From NCBI RefSeq assembly GCF_005080845.1, contig NZ_CP034858.1, positions 1-64,000 on the forward strand: a stretch of 64,000 nt of DNA, read 5' to 3'. Source of the stretch: Buchnera aphidicola (Rhopalosiphum padi). GTDB lineage: Bacteria; Pseudomonadota; Gammaproteobacteria; Enterobacterales; Enterobacteriaceae. Below the pieces are notes generated by a model. That model worked only from the letters and a program-made list of their open reading frames with translations, was not told where the DNA came from and ran no database searches. A program made the translations under genes and the position numbers. This document shows, in pieces, positions 49,492 to 59,553 of the stretch; position 1 is the stretch's first letter, and the number at the start of each line of letters is the position of its first letter.

Positions 49492-49519
49492 ATTATATAA
49501 TTTTTCATTTTTATTGCAA
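49492..49519 (-). promoter_or_regulatory. Sigma-70 promoter of the tRNA cluster
   Basis: On the minus strand TTGCAA (49519-49514), a 16-base spacer, and a perfect TATAAT (49497-49492). It is one of the best consensus promoters in the window, between the murB 3' end and thrU. Confidence 0.7.
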
Positions 49520-49553
49520 GTTTTTTTAAAAAATAATTTTCTAAGTAAATATT

Positions 49554-50587
49554 TTATAATAATTTTATTTTTCCTGAAGAATTAATAAAATCTACTTCAG
49601 GTTCTAGGTATATCTCGAATTTTTTTAAAATACATTTTTGTATTGTTTTCGCTAATTTCAAAATTTCTTTTGAATTTGCGTTTTTTAGATTAATTAATAT
49701 AAGTTTTTGTTTTTTATAAATTGCTGCATTGCCAATTTGAATGTTTTTAAAATTATATTTTTCAATTAACCAAGCAGCAGAAATTTTTATGAAACCGTTG
49801 TATTGAATATAATGTGGTACATTAATGTATGAAGATAAAATTTTTTCTGCTTTTTTAAATGTAATAATAGGATTTTTAAAAAAACTTCCTGCATTGCCTA
49901 ATTTTTTAGGATTAGGTAATTTTTTTTTTCTTATTTGACATACTATATTAAATATTTTATAAGCACTTATTTTCAATAATTTTTTACTTTTTAAAAGTGA
50001 TGGGAAAATAATAGGTTTCCAATTTTTCTGTATTTTTATACCGACTGCAATAATTGCGTATCCATAATTATATTTCTTTTTAAAAATACTACTTCGATAA
50101 GAAAAATTACATAAGTTTTTTTTAAATCTAATTATTTTACCATTGTCTAGAGAAATAATATCTACGTATTCACATATATTTTTTAATTCTAAACCATAAG
50201 CACCAATATTTTGAATAGCTGCCGATCCTACTGAACCAGGAACTAAAGCTAAATTTTCTAATCCGAAGAGACCCATTCGTAATGTATATTTAACTAAATC
50301 ATGCCATTTTTCTCCTGAAAAAACGTGTAATAACCAAATATTTTGTCTTTCTTGGATTTTTATTCCTTTTATTCGGTTAACAATAACTATTCCTTCATAG
50401 TTTTCTAAAAAAAGTACATTGCTACCTTCACCTAAAATTATATAAGGAAGATTAGATAATTTACATATTTTCCATATGTTAATTAATGATTGAATTGTCT
50501 TAACAAAAACAATTTTTTTTGCTGTAACATCTATTGAAAATGTGTTTAAATCTTTTAAAGATCGAGAAAGTTTTTTTTTTTATACAT
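49554..50587 (-). CDS. murB: UDP-N-acetylenolpyruvoylglucosamine reductase MurB, start out of frame in a poly(A) run
   Basis: NADPH-dependent FAD enzyme that makes UDP-MurNAc for peptidoglycan. The MurB reading frame is continuous from the stop at 49554 back to about 50579 and aligns with E. coli from the N-terminal NTFSI through ILGEGSNVLFLE, NLALVPGSVGS, GNAGSFFKNP and LEPEVDFI. It has no ATG before the in-frame stop at 50582-50580. The only sensible start, ATG at 50587 followed by TAT, is joined to the rest by eleven A (50581-50571); nine or twelve would be in frame. The 240-codon stretch from the internal ATG at 50276 lacks the FAD-binding front part. Either transcriptional slippage, a strain-specific defect or a sequencing error. 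E. coli's next genes, birA and coaA, are absent. Confidence 0.9.
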
Positions 50588-50733
50588 AAAATTTTAAATA
50601 CTAACGTAGTTGTTTTTTTAATTTTTAAATAAAGTTTAATTTTTTAAAATCTAAAAAAGTTAATATAAATTTGATGTATAATATATCAAAAACATTCAGT
50701 TTTACATATCAAATTTTAATGGAACTTTCAATA

Positions 50734-51618
50734 ATGAATTTTTTAAACCAATATCATCGAGATATAATTAAGAAAAAATTAGAAAATTTAAATGATACCA
50801 TTCAATGTTCTTTTGAATTTTTTCCTCCTAAAAGTTTAGATGCAGAAAAAAAGTTATTCTCTTCAGTTTTAAAATTAAGTCAATTGAAACCAATTTTTTT
50901 TTCTGTCACTTATGGGGCGAATAGTGGAGAACGAGAAAAAACTTATAATATTGTAAAAACAATACATGAACAAACCGGTATTACGACAGCTCCTCATCTT
51001 ACTTGTGTCGACGCTACGTTAAGTGAACTAAAAGAAATAGCAAAATTTTATTGGAAAAATGGTATCAGAAGTATAGTTGCTCTAAGGGGAGATGCACTAA
51101 AAAAATCATATCAACATAAAATATATGCTTTAGATTTAGTTTTATTGTTAAAGAAAATTGCTGATTTTGATATTTCTGTCGCTGCTTATCCAGAAATACA
51201 TCCAGAAGCAAAAAACGCTCAATCTGATATTTTAAATTTAAAAAAGAAAGTTGATGCTGGTGCAAATAGAGCTATTACTCAGTTCTTTTTTAATATTGAA
51301 AGCTATTTACGTTTTCGCGATAATTGTATAAAAAATAATATAAATATTGAAATTATACCTGGTATATTACCAATTTATAATTTTGCACAACTCAAAAAAT
51401 TTTCTAGTATGACTAATGTAAGTATTCCTAAATGGATGTTTGAAATGTTTAACGGATTAGATAAAGATTTAGTGACTCAGAAAATTATAGGTGCAAACAT
51501 AGTTATAGATATGGTAAAAAATTTATCTTATGAAGGAGTGAAGAATTTTCATTTTTATACTTTAAATCAAGCAGACGTAATATATTCTATATGTCATATG
51601 TTTGGTTTTCAAAACTAA
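50734..51618 (+). CDS. metF: 5,10-methylenetetrahydrofolate reductase
   Basis: FAD enzyme that makes 5-methyl-tetrahydrofolate for MetE. The ATG at 50734 gives 294 residues (296 in E. coli), with a GGAA ribosome site upstream; earlier ATGs in the frame add residues without homology. CSFEFFPP, SVTYGANSGER, APHLTC, VALRGD and NRAITQFFF are conserved. It is convergent with argE across 13 bp and divergent from murB. Confidence 0.97.
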   Translation: MNFLNQYHRDIIKKKLENLNDTIQCSFEFFPPKSLDAEKKLFSSVLKLSQLKPIFFSVTYGANSGEREKTYNIVKTIHEQTGITTAPHLTCVDATLSELKEIAKFYWKNGIRSIVALRGDALKKSYQHKIYALDLVLLLKKIADFDISVAAYPEIHPEAKNAQSDILNLKKKVDAGANRAITQFFFNIESYLRFRDNCIKNNINIEIIPGILPIYNFAQLKKFSSMTNVSIPKWMFEMFNGLDKDLVTQKIIGANIVIDMVKNLSYEGVKNFHFYTLNQADVIYSICHMFGFQN

Positions 51619-51631
51619 AAAAATCATTTTT

Positions 51632-52777
51632 TTAATAACAGAATTTTATTATTAATTTTTTTATAATTTTTTTAGTAGGTTCGATAAAAGAACAGTCTAA
51701 ATATTCATCTGCATGATGTGCTTGTTCAATAGAGCCTGGTCCTAATATTAAAGTTGGTGCAATTTTTTTAAGAAAAGGTGCTTCAGTACAATAATTAGCT
51801 GTTATTGGAATTAAGTTACACGAACTTTCTATTTTTTTGACGATTTTGCTTTCTTTAGGAAATTCATATGGAGGTACAGAAAAAAAAAGGTTTTTTAAAA
51901 AAATACGATTCGGCCATTTTTTAAAAGTTACTTGTAACATTTCTTGAACTAAAATTTCAATTTGTGTTAAAGTCAATCCCGGTATAGGTCGTATTTCAAA
52001 TTTTAAATTACATAATGCACAAATTCGATTAATTGCATTACCTCCATTTATAGAAGAAAAATTCATAGTAGGATACGCAATAGAAAATTCTTTATGACAA
52101 TATTTTTTTCTTAAATATGTTTTTAATTGAAGTAGTTTTTTTATAATGAAATGCATGATTTCAATACTGTTAACACCATTAGAAGGATTGCTAGAATGAC
52201 CAGTATTACCAATAACATTAATAGAATAAGAGATATGTCCCTTATGTGCTTTTACTAACTGTAAAGATGTCGGTTCTCCAATTATAACGCAATCTGGTTT
52301 TATACTGGTAGATTTAATAAAATATCTAGCTCCTGACATATCAGTTTCTTCGTTTGCAGTTGCAAGAATGTAAATTGGTTTTTTAATTTTTTTTATATTT
52401 ATCGAGCATAAAACATCAAGTATAAAAGCAAAAAAACCTTTCATATCTACTGTGCCTAATCCATATAATTTGTTTTTTTGCTTAGTTAGTTTAAAAGGAT
52501 CTTTTGTCCATGAATGTTCATCAAAGTCAACAGTATCTGTATGTCCAGAAAGTAAAAGACCTCCTGTTCCATTACCAATGGAGGCTAACATATTAAATTT
52601 ATTTGTATTCGGAATGTTTTGTATTTTTATTGAAAATTTTAATTCAGAAAAATAATTAGATAATAGATCAATTAAAATTTTATTACTTTGATCAAGTGTT
52701 TTTTTTTGACTACTAATAGTAGGTATTTTAATTAATGATTCATATATTTCAATAAAAGAAGGTATTTTTCTTATCAT
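51632..52777 (-). CDS. argE: Acetylornithine deacetylase
   Basis: M20 zinc hydrolase releasing ornithine from N-acetylornithine in arginine synthesis. It has 381 residues (383 in E. coli). The metal ligands are in SGHTDTVDF, GLGTVDMKGF and NEETDMSG. It is divergent from argC across 175 bp, as in the E. coli argE-argCBH locus. No recognisable ARG box is present. Confidence 0.97.
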   Translation of the reverse strand: MIRKIPSFIEIYESLIKIPTISSQKKTLDQSNKILIDLLSNYFSELKFSIKIQNIPNTNKFNMLASIGNGTGGLLLSGHTDTVDFDEHSWTKDPFKLTKQKNKLYGLGTVDMKGFFAFILDVLCSINIKKIKKPIYILATANEETDMSGARYFIKSTSIKPDCVIIGEPTSLQLVKAHKGHISYSINVIGNTGHSSNPSNGVNSIEIMHFIIKKLLQLKTYLRKKYCHKEFSIAYPTMNFSSINGGNAINRICALCNLKFEIRPIPGLTLTQIEILVQEMLQVTFKKWPNRIFLKNLFFSVPPYEFPKESKIVKKIESSCNLIPITANYCTEAPFLKKIAPTLILGPGSIEQAHHADEYLDCSFIEPTKKIIKKLIIKFCY

Positions 52778-52952
52778 TTAAGTGATTTTTTTTAGGTAAT
52801 TTATTAATATTTTTTATAATTATAATTTATTTTAATTATTTATAAAACAAAAAATATCAATAAAATTTAGTAATTAATAAAATGTATTTTTTTAAAAATT
52901 TAATGAATTCATTTTTTTTTGATACTTTTTTATTTTTAAGGTTTATTCATTT

Positions 52953-53957
52953 ATGTTGAATGTGTTAATTGTTGGTGCTAGTGGATATGCTGGTGCAGAA
53001 TTAGTTAATTATATTAACCGTCATATGTTTGCTAAAATTAAAAAAATTTTTGTTTCAGAAAATAGTTCAAGTATAGGTAAGTTGTTTTCAGAATTGCATC
53101 AACAATTTACAAATATTATAGATTTACCATTTGAAGCAATTAACCGTTCTACTTTAATTGATAAAGATATTGATGCTGTTTTTTTAGCTACAGATCATTA
53201 TGTTAGTCATTCTCTCGTGCCTTTTTTTTTATCTCTTAATTGTGTTGTTTTTGATTTATCTGGTGCTTATAGAGTTAAAAATATTGATACTTATATAAAG
53301 TATTATAAATTTTCTCATAAACATGAAGATATTTTAAAAAAATCTGTCTATGGATTAGCTGAATGGAATCAGAAAGAAATCAAGAAAGCTCAATTAATTG
53401 CTGTACCAGGTTGTTATGCAACGTGTATACAATTAGCTTTAAAACCTCTTGTAAAATCAAATTTTTTAGATAAAAAATTTATTCCTATTATTAATGCTGT
53501 AAGTGGTGTCAGCGGAGCCGGTAGAAAAGCTAATATTACTAATAGTTTTTGTGAAGTTAGTTTGCATCCATATAATATTTTCACTCATCGTCATACTCCT
53601 GAAATTATAGAGCATTTGGGAATTCCAGTAATTTTTATTCCAAATTTAGGTTCTTTCTCACGTGGAATTATTGCTACTATTACATGTCAGTTAAAATCTA
53701 ATTTTAGATTACAGGATATTTATAATTTATATAATTCAGTTTATAAAGAAAAACCATTGATTAGAATATATCAAAAAAACTTTCCTAGTATTAAAGCTGT
53801 GGTAAAGTTACCTTTTTGTGATATTGGATTTATAGTTAAAGATAAATATATTGTTATTATAGCTGCTGAAGACAATTTATTGAAAGGTGCAGCTGCACAA
53901 GCTGTACAATGTTTTAATATTCGTTTTGGATTTTCCGAAATTGAATCAATTATTTAA
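52953..53957 (+). CDS. argC: N-acetyl-gamma-glutamyl-phosphate reductase
   Basis: NADPH-dependent third step of arginine synthesis. It has 334 residues, as in E. coli. The nucleotide-binding [10 protein letters not shown] is at 8-17, and the catalytic cysteine lies in [13 protein letters not shown]. It leads the argCBGH operon; argB starts 15 bases after its stop. Confidence 0.97.
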   Translation: MLNVLIVGASGYAGAELVNYINRHMFAKIKKIFVSENSSSIGKLFSELHQQFTNIIDLPFEAINRSTLIDKDIDAVFLATDHYVSHSLVPFFLSLNCVVFDLSGAYRVKNIDTYIKYYKFSHKHEDILKKSVYGLAEWNQKEIKKAQLIAVPGCYATCIQLALKPLVKSNFLDKKFIPIINAVSGVSGAGRKANITNSFCEVSLHPYNIFTHRHTPEIIEHLGIPVIFIPNLGSFSRGIIATITCQLKSNFRLQDIYNLYNSVYKEKPLIRIYQKNFPSIKAVVKLPFCDIGFIVKDKYIVIIAAEDNLLKGAAAQAVQCFNIRFGFSEIESII

Positions 53958-53972
53958 ATGAGGTGTTTTTTG

Positions 53973-54749
53973 ATGATGAATCCCTTAGTTATTAAATTAG
54001 GTGGAGTTCTTTTAGAAAGTGATGATGCAATGATGCGTTTATTTAAAGCACTTGTTGATTATCAAATATCTAACAAACGACATATTTTAATAATTCATGG
54101 AGGAGGAAGATTAATAGACGATTTAATGAATAAATTATCATTGCCTGTTGAGAAAAAAAATGGCTTACGAATCACTGAATCTGAACATATTAATATTATT
54201 ACAGGTGCGTTGGCGGGAACCGCTAATAAAATTCTACTTTCGTGGGCATTAAAATATAAAATAAATGCTGTTGGTTTATGTTTAGCAGATGGAAAAAGTG
54301 TAAATGTAGAAAAATTAGATCAGAATTTAGGGCATGTAGGAAAAGCTAAACCAGGTTCTCCTCTTTTTTTGACAAAATTATGCGAACAAGGTATTTTGCC
54401 AATTATTAGTTCTATAGGTATTACAGATGATGGTTTGCTAATGAATGTTAATGCAGATTTAGCTGCTATGGCTTTGGCTACTACCTTAGAGGCAAATTTA
54501 ATTTTATTATCTGATATCAGTTCAATATTAGATGGAAAAGGTCAAAGAATTCCAGAAATAAATTCTTCTCAGGCTAAAAGATTAATCTCTCAGGGTATTA
54601 TTACTAATGGTATGATTGTTAAGGTTAATGCTGCTTTAGAAGCTGCTCATGTTTTACAACGTCCTATAGATATTGCTAGTTGGCAAAATACAGATGAACT
54701 TAAATTGTTATTTGATGGCATAAACATTGGTACTCGAGTTGTAGTATAG
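53973..54749 (+). CDS. argB: Acetylglutamate kinase
   Basis: Phosphorylates N-acetylglutamate. The ATG at 53973 gives 258 residues starting [10 protein letters not shown] after one extra Met, like E. coli; a GAGGTG ribosome site lies seven bases upstream. The ATG at 53958 would overlap that site. [13 protein letters not shown] and the C-terminal DIASW segment are conserved. Confidence 0.96.
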   Translation: MMNPLVIKLGGVLLESDDAMMRLFKALVDYQISNKRHILIIHGGGRLIDDLMNKLSLPVEKKNGLRITESEHINIITGALAGTANKILLSWALKYKINAVGLCLADGKSVNVEKLDQNLGHVGKAKPGSPLFLTKLCEQGILPIISSIGITDDGLLMNVNADLAAMALATTLEANLILLSDISSILDGKGQRIPEINSSQAKRLISQGIITNGMIVKVNAALEAAHVLQRPIDIASWQNTDELKLLFDGINIGTRVVV

Positions 54750-54778
54750 TCTAATTATAATAGGTTTTAAAAAACATT

Positions 54779-55984
54779 ATGAATAATCTTAAAAAAGTTG
54801 TTTTAGCGTATTCAGGTGGTTTGGATACTTCAGCAATTATTCCCTGGTTAAAAGAAAATTATCACGTTGATGTTGTGGCTTTTGTGGCAGATATAGGTCA
54901 ATCAAAAGAAGATTTAAACGGTATTGAAAAAAAAGCACTGCAATCTGGTGCTATTGATTGCCACGTTTTTGATTTAAAAGAAGAATTTATAAAGGATTAT
55001 GTATATCCAGTCTTAAAAACAGGTGCTTTATATGAAGGGAATTATTTATTAGGTACAGCAATGGCTAGACCCATTATTGCGAAAAAGCAAGTAGAATTTG
55101 CTTCAAATATTGGAGCAAAATTTTTGTGTCATGGCGCTACTGGCAAGGGCAATGATCAAGTTCGCTTTGAGATCGCTTATGCCGCATTAGCACCTCATAT
55201 GAAAGTAATTGCTCCTTGGCGTGAGTGGAATCTTAATTCAAGAGAATCATTATTAGAATATTTACGTAAAAGAAACATTTCAACATCAGCAACTTTAGAA
55301 AAAATTTATAGTAAAGATGAAAATTCTTGGCATATTTCTACAGAAGGAGGTTTGCTTGAAGATCTTTGGAATAGACCAAATCCAGATTGTTGGAATTGGA
55401 CGGTAGAATTAGAAAATGCTCCAGAAAAACCAGAATATATTTCACTGATAGTAAAAAAAGGTTCTGTTATATCTGTTAACAATGAACATTTAACTCCTTT
55501 AAAATGCATACAAAAATTGAATAAAATTGGTTCTAAACATGCTATAGGAAGAATAGATATTGTTGAAAATAGACTTATTGGCATTAAGTCTAGAGGTTGT
55601 TATGAAACTCCAGGTGGTACTATTATGACTACAGCACTTAGAGCAATTGAACAGTTGGTTTTTGATCGAGAGAGTTTTAAATGGAGAGAAAAAATTGGTT
55701 TAGAAATGTCTTCAGTTGTTTATGATGGACGTTGGTTTACTCCAATTCGTGAATCATTGCAAGCTGCTGCAGATTCTTTATCTTCTGAAGTAAATGGTGA
55801 AGTGGTATTAAAATTGTATAAAGGAAGTGTGATTCCCGTACAAAAAAAATCTTCAAATTCTTTGTATTCTGAAGAATATGCAACTTTTGGTGCAGATGAA
55901 GTTTATAAACACTCTGATGCCGAAGGTTTTATTCGTCTTTTTTCTCTTTCTTCTAGAATACGTGCTCAAAACAAGATAAAATAA
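54779..55984 (+). CDS. argG: Argininosuccinate synthase (short type)
   Basis: Joins citrulline and aspartate using ATP. It has 401 residues, against 447 for E. coli ArgG, with AYSGGLDTS as the ATP-binding loop, [13 protein letters not shown] and [11 protein letters not shown]. It belongs to the roughly 400-residue subfamily found widely in bacteria rather than the longer E. coli type. It sits between argB and argH, giving argCBGH, whereas E. coli has argG elsewhere. Confidence 0.96.
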   Translation: MNNLKKVVLAYSGGLDTSAIIPWLKENYHVDVVAFVADIGQSKEDLNGIEKKALQSGAIDCHVFDLKEEFIKDYVYPVLKTGALYEGNYLLGTAMARPIIAKKQVEFASNIGAKFLCHGATGKGNDQVRFEIAYAALAPHMKVIAPWREWNLNSRESLLEYLRKRNISTSATLEKIYSKDENSWHISTEGGLLEDLWNRPNPDCWNWTVELENAPEKPEYISLIVKKGSVISVNNEHLTPLKCIQKLNKIGSKHAIGRIDIVENRLIGIKSRGCYETPGGTIMTTALRAIEQLVFDRESFKWREKIGLEMSSVVYDGRWFTPIRESLQAAADSLSSEVNGEVVLKLYKGSVIPVQKKSSNSLYSEEYATFGADEVYKHSDAEGFIRLFSLSSRIRAQNKIK

Positions 55985-56033
55985 AATATATAAATGTTTT
56001 GTACTTTTAAATCATTTTTTATAGAGAAAATAT

Positions 56034-57413
56034 ATGTCGCTTTGGGGTGGAAGATTCCTTGATGAATCTAACGAAATATTTAAAAAATTTAATGCCTCTT
56101 TACCTTTTGATTATGTTTTAGCTAAAGAGGATATATTTGCATCTATTGCTTGGTCTAAATCTCTTTTGGAAGTTGGTGTTCTTACTCAAGAAGAGCAAAA
56201 AAAAATAGAGTCTGCGTTAATTTTTTTAAAAGAAGAAATTCATAATAATCCAAAAAAAATTCTTGAGAGTGACTATGAAGACATTCATAGTTGGATAGAA
56301 GCTAATCTTATCAAAAAAATAGGTGAACTAGGTAAAAAATTGCATACTGGTCGTAGTAGAAATGATCAAATTACAACTGATTTAAAATTATGGTGCAAAA
56401 GAAAAATTTTTGTTTTATTAGATAGTATTATTAATTTACAAAAAAATTTTATTTTTGTTGCTGAATTAAATTATGATATTATAATGCCAGGCTATACTCA
56501 TTTACAACGTGCTCAACCAATTACTTTTTCTTATTGGTGTTTAGCTTATATACAAATGTTAAAACGTGATGCTAGTCGTTTAAAAGATATTTTAAAGAGA
56601 TTAGATGTTAGTCCATTAGGTTCTGGGGCTTTATCTGGAACAGCATGGAATATTAATAGAAAAAAACTTGCTATATTAATGGGTTTTAATTCAGAGACTA
56701 ACAATGCACTTGATAGTGTTTCTGATAGAGATTATGTTATAGAATTGTTATCTGCCTCTTCAATTAGTATGACTCATTTATCTCGATTTTCTGAAGATTT
56801 AATTTTTTTTAACTCTAGTGAAGCTAATTTTATTGAATTATCTGATTCTATTACATCTGGCTCGTCCTTAATGCCTCAAAAAAAAAATCCAGATGCATTA
56901 GAACTTATACGTTCTAAATGTGGTCGTGTTCATGGTGCTCTAGTTTCTATCTTGGTGATTTTAAAATCTCTTCCTTTGTCCTACAATAAAGATCTTCAGG
57001 AAGATAAAGAAGGTCTTTTTGATTCGCTTAAAACTTGGCATGATTCTTTATCAATGGCTAGTTTAGTTCTAAAAAATATAAAACTAAATCGTTCTTCATG
57101 TCGTCAAGCGGCAGAAAAAGGTTATTCTAATGCGACAGAAATTGCGGATTATTTAGTAAAAAAAGGTATGACTTTTCGTGAAGCACATAATATATCTGGT
57201 CAATTAGTACTGCGTGCTATTAATGAAAAAAAATCCTTAAATGATTTAGATTTATCTATATTTCAAAAGTACAGCACTCTTATTACTGATGATATATATG
57301 AAAATATTACATTAGAAGCATGTCTTGAAAAGCGATCTTCTAAAGGTGGAGTGGCGCCAAATGAGATACGTAAACAGATTATAAAAGAAAAAGAAAGATT
57401 AAATATTTTATAA
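56034..57413 (+). CDS. argH: Argininosuccinate lyase
   Basis: Last step of arginine synthesis, releasing arginine and fumarate. It has 459 residues (457 in E. coli). The fumarase/lyase signature [11 protein letters not shown] is intact even though its codons form a run of ten A (56878-56887). HTGRSRNDQ and [10 protein letters not shown] are conserved. It ends the argCBGH operon; 137 bp of A+T-rich DNA follow. Confidence 0.97.
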   Translation: MSLWGGRFLDESNEIFKKFNASLPFDYVLAKEDIFASIAWSKSLLEVGVLTQEEQKKIESALIFLKEEIHNNPKKILESDYEDIHSWIEANLIKKIGELGKKLHTGRSRNDQITTDLKLWCKRKIFVLLDSIINLQKNFIFVAELNYDIIMPGYTHLQRAQPITFSYWCLAYIQMLKRDASRLKDILKRLDVSPLGSGALSGTAWNINRKKLAILMGFNSETNNALDSVSDRDYVIELLSASSISMTHLSRFSEDLIFFNSSEANFIELSDSITSGSSLMPQKKNPDALELIRSKCGRVHGALVSILVILKSLPLSYNKDLQEDKEGLFDSLKTWHDSLSMASLVLKNIKLNRSSCRQAAEKGYSNATEIADYLVKKGMTFREAHNISGQLVLRAINEKKSLNDLDLSIFQKYSTLITDDIYENITLEACLEKRSSKGGVAPNEIRKQIIKEKERLNIL

Positions 57414-57550
57414 AAAACTAATTTTTAATTAAAAAATTTTTTTATTTTTGAATTTTATAACGCATTTTAATTTTTTTTAAATTCTAAAATTAAAGTTTAT
57501 TTTTATAAAAGAATGTTTTTTTGAACCATAAAATATAGGATTTTTATTGT

Positions 57551-58000
57551 ATGAAAGATATATTATTTTTTATTTCTAATAATTTAGTACTTAGTTTTAT
57601 ATGGTTTTTTTTTCTTATTTCAATAGTTTTTTTAAGTACTAAAAATATGTATTTAAAATCTAAAATTATTAATAACTTTCATGCAATAAAACTGATAAAT
57701 GAAAACAATGCTATTGTAATTGATACACGGTCTGTCGAATTGTATAATTCAGGTCATATTGTAAATGCTATTAATATTCCTTTCAAAAATGTTTTTTCAA
57801 AAACAATAAAAGATTTAGATTTATCTAAATCTATTCCTATTATTCTTATTATAGATTCATTCGATGATTATAATAAATATATTAAAAAATTCATTAAATA
57901 TGGATTAGATGAAATTTATTTTTTAAAGAATGGAATGGATTCTTGGAACATAGAAAACTTACCTACTACTATTAACAAAAAAAATAATTTTCTAAAATAG
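57551..58000 (+). CDS. yibN: YibN, membrane-anchored rhodanese-fold protein without catalytic cysteine
   Basis: 149 residues (143 in E. coli): one N-terminal membrane helix at about 12-29 and a cytoplasmic rhodanese domain with VIDTRSVELYNSGHIVNAIN. The loop where rhodaneses carry the active cysteine reads IIDSFDDYN, and the whole protein contains no cysteine, so sulfur transfer is not expected. A structural or binding role is likely; E. coli YibN has been reported to associate with YidC, to my recollection. It lies next to secB, grxC having been lost from between them. Confidence 0.9.
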   Translation: MKDILFFISNNLVLSFIWFFFLISIVFLSTKNMYLKSKIINNFHAIKLINENNAIVIDTRSVELYNSGHIVNAINIPFKNVFSKTIKDLDLSKSIPIILIIDSFDDYNKYIKKFIKYGLDEIYFLKNGMDSWNIENLPTTINKKNNFLK

Positions 58001-58077
58001 ACTGTTAAAATTAAGATTTAAAATCCAATTTTTTTAATATTTAAAATATAAATTTTACTAATTTTAATGGATAATAT

Positions 58078-58542
58078 ATGTCAGAAAAACAATTGAAAAA
58101 GAAATCTTTTGAAATTCAGCGAATTTATATAAAAGATGCTTCTTTTGAAGCTCCGAATACTCCAAATATTTTTCATAAAAAATGGAATCCCACAATAAAA
58201 TTTAATTTAAATACAGTTTCTAAAAAATTAAAACAAAATATTTTTGAGACCACTTTACAAGTAAGAGTAATAGTAAAAAGTGAGAAAAACTTAGTTTTTT
58301 TATGTGATGTCCATCAAGTAGGTATTTTTTTTATTGCTTATTTAAATGAAAAAGAATTAAAACATTGTCTGGGATCTTATTGTCCAAATATTTTGTTTCC
58401 TTATGCCAGAACATGTATATCTAGTTTAGTATCTTATGGTAGTTTTCCGCAATTGAATCTTGCACCTATTAATTTTGATGATATTTTTTATAAAAATTTA
58501 GAATTCGAAAAAAATAATTTTAATCAAAAAGATAATTTTTAA
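58078..58542 (+). CDS. secB: Protein-export chaperone SecB
   Basis: Tetrameric chaperone that keeps preproteins unfolded and passes them to SecA. It has 154 residues (155 in E. coli). FEIQRIYIKDASFEAPN at the N terminus and LGSYCPNILFPYARTCIS in the core are hallmarks. The C-terminal SecA-binding tail is lysine- and asparagine-rich and diverged. Confidence 0.97.
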   Translation: MSEKQLKKKSFEIQRIYIKDASFEAPNTPNIFHKKWNPTIKFNLNTVSKKLKQNIFETTLQVRVIVKSEKNLVFLCDVHQVGIFFIAYLNEKELKHCLGSYCPNILFPYARTCISSLVSYGSFPQLNLAPINFDDIFYKNLEFEKNNFNQKDNF

Positions 58543-58602
58543 TTTTCATTAGTTTTATAAATTAAACTAATTTATTTTAGATGCTGTTGTAAGGAGGAAA
58601 TT

Positions 58603-59433
58603 ATGTGTTCTTTAGAAGTGTTAGAACTATGGAATATCATAAAACATGAAGCTCAAAATGTATTAAAAAAAGAGCCAGTTTTATCAAAGTTTTATCAAGA
58701 AAGTATATTAAATCATAAAAAAATAAGTGGTTCTTTAAGTTATATATTATCTAATAAATTATCAACATCGATGATATCCGAAAAAAAATTATATAATATT
58801 TTTAATGATATATATTTAAACAACGTATTCATAATTAATTCTGTAGTTAAAGATATAAAAGCAGTATTACAACGTGATCCAGTCGTAAAAAATTATTTAA
58901 CCCCTCTTTTATATTTAAAAGGCTTCCAGGCTTTAGAAGCATATAGATTAAGTAATTATCTTTGGAATATGAAAAAATATGAGTTATCTACATACTTGCA
59001 AAGTAGAATATCTACTGTTTTTTCAGTAGACATTCATCCTGGTGCTTTCATTGGTTCTGGTATCATGTTTGATCATGCAACTGGTATTGTTATTGGAGAA
59101 GGTGTAATTATAGAGAATGATGTTTCAATTTTTCATTCAGTAACTTTAGGTGGAACAGGTAAAAACAGCGGTAAAAATAGACATCCTACAATTAGAAAAA
59201 AAGTTACCATAGGTGCTGGAGCAAAAATATTGGGTAATATTGAAGTTGGTAAAGGAGTCAAAGTAGGAGCTGGATCTGTAGTTTTAAAAAACATCCCCCC
59301 ATTTGTTACTGTTGCCGGTGTTCCCGCTAAAATTATAAAAAAAAATCAAACTAGTGAAAAAAATTTTTTTCAAGAGGAAAAAAATAATTTAATGCGTAAT
59401 TTAGAATTTTTTCAATATGGAGAAGGTATCTAA
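58603..59433 (+). CDS. cysE: Serine O-acetyltransferase
   Basis: Makes O-acetylserine, the first step of cysteine synthesis. It has 276 residues (273 in E. coli). The N-terminal helical domain is followed by the left-handed beta-helix from about residue 145, with DIHPGAFIGSG, FDHATG and the catalytic histidine in IFHSVTLGG. The extreme C terminus ends YGEGI, keeping the terminal Ile that docks into CysK. A GGAGG ribosome site precedes it. gpsA, which separates secB and cysE in E. coli, is absent. Confidence 0.97.
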   Translation: MCSLEVLELWNIIKHEAQNVLKKEPVLSKFYQESILNHKKISGSLSYILSNKLSTSMISEKKLYNIFNDIYLNNVFIINSVVKDIKAVLQRDPVVKNYLTPLLYLKGFQALEAYRLSNYLWNMKKYELSTYLQSRISTVFSVDIHPGAFIGSGIMFDHATGIVIGEGVIIENDVSIFHSVTLGGTGKNSGKNRHPTIRKKVTIGAGAKILGNIEVGKGVKVGAGSVVLKNIPPFVTVAGVPAKIIKKNQTSEKNFFQEEKNNLMRNLEFFQYGEGI

Positions 59434-59553
59434 TTTATATATATTTTTTTGAAATTAAAACTCCTGTTTCTTTCTTAAGAATATAATTTATATATTACTA
59501 TTTTTTGGTACAGAAGTTTTATTTTCGATAATATTACATATATCTCTTTTATA

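Noticed and set aside
49554..50276. murB as a naturally short 240-residue protein
   Set aside because: About 100 codons upstream in the same frame align with the conserved FAD-binding front of MurB, including ILGEGSNVL, so the short form cannot be the intended product.
52902..52913. Palindrome AATGAATTCATT upstream of argC as an ARG box
   Set aside because: The half-sites TGAAT and ATTCA overlap, whereas ArgR boxes keep a 4-bp gap between them; the location alone is not enough.
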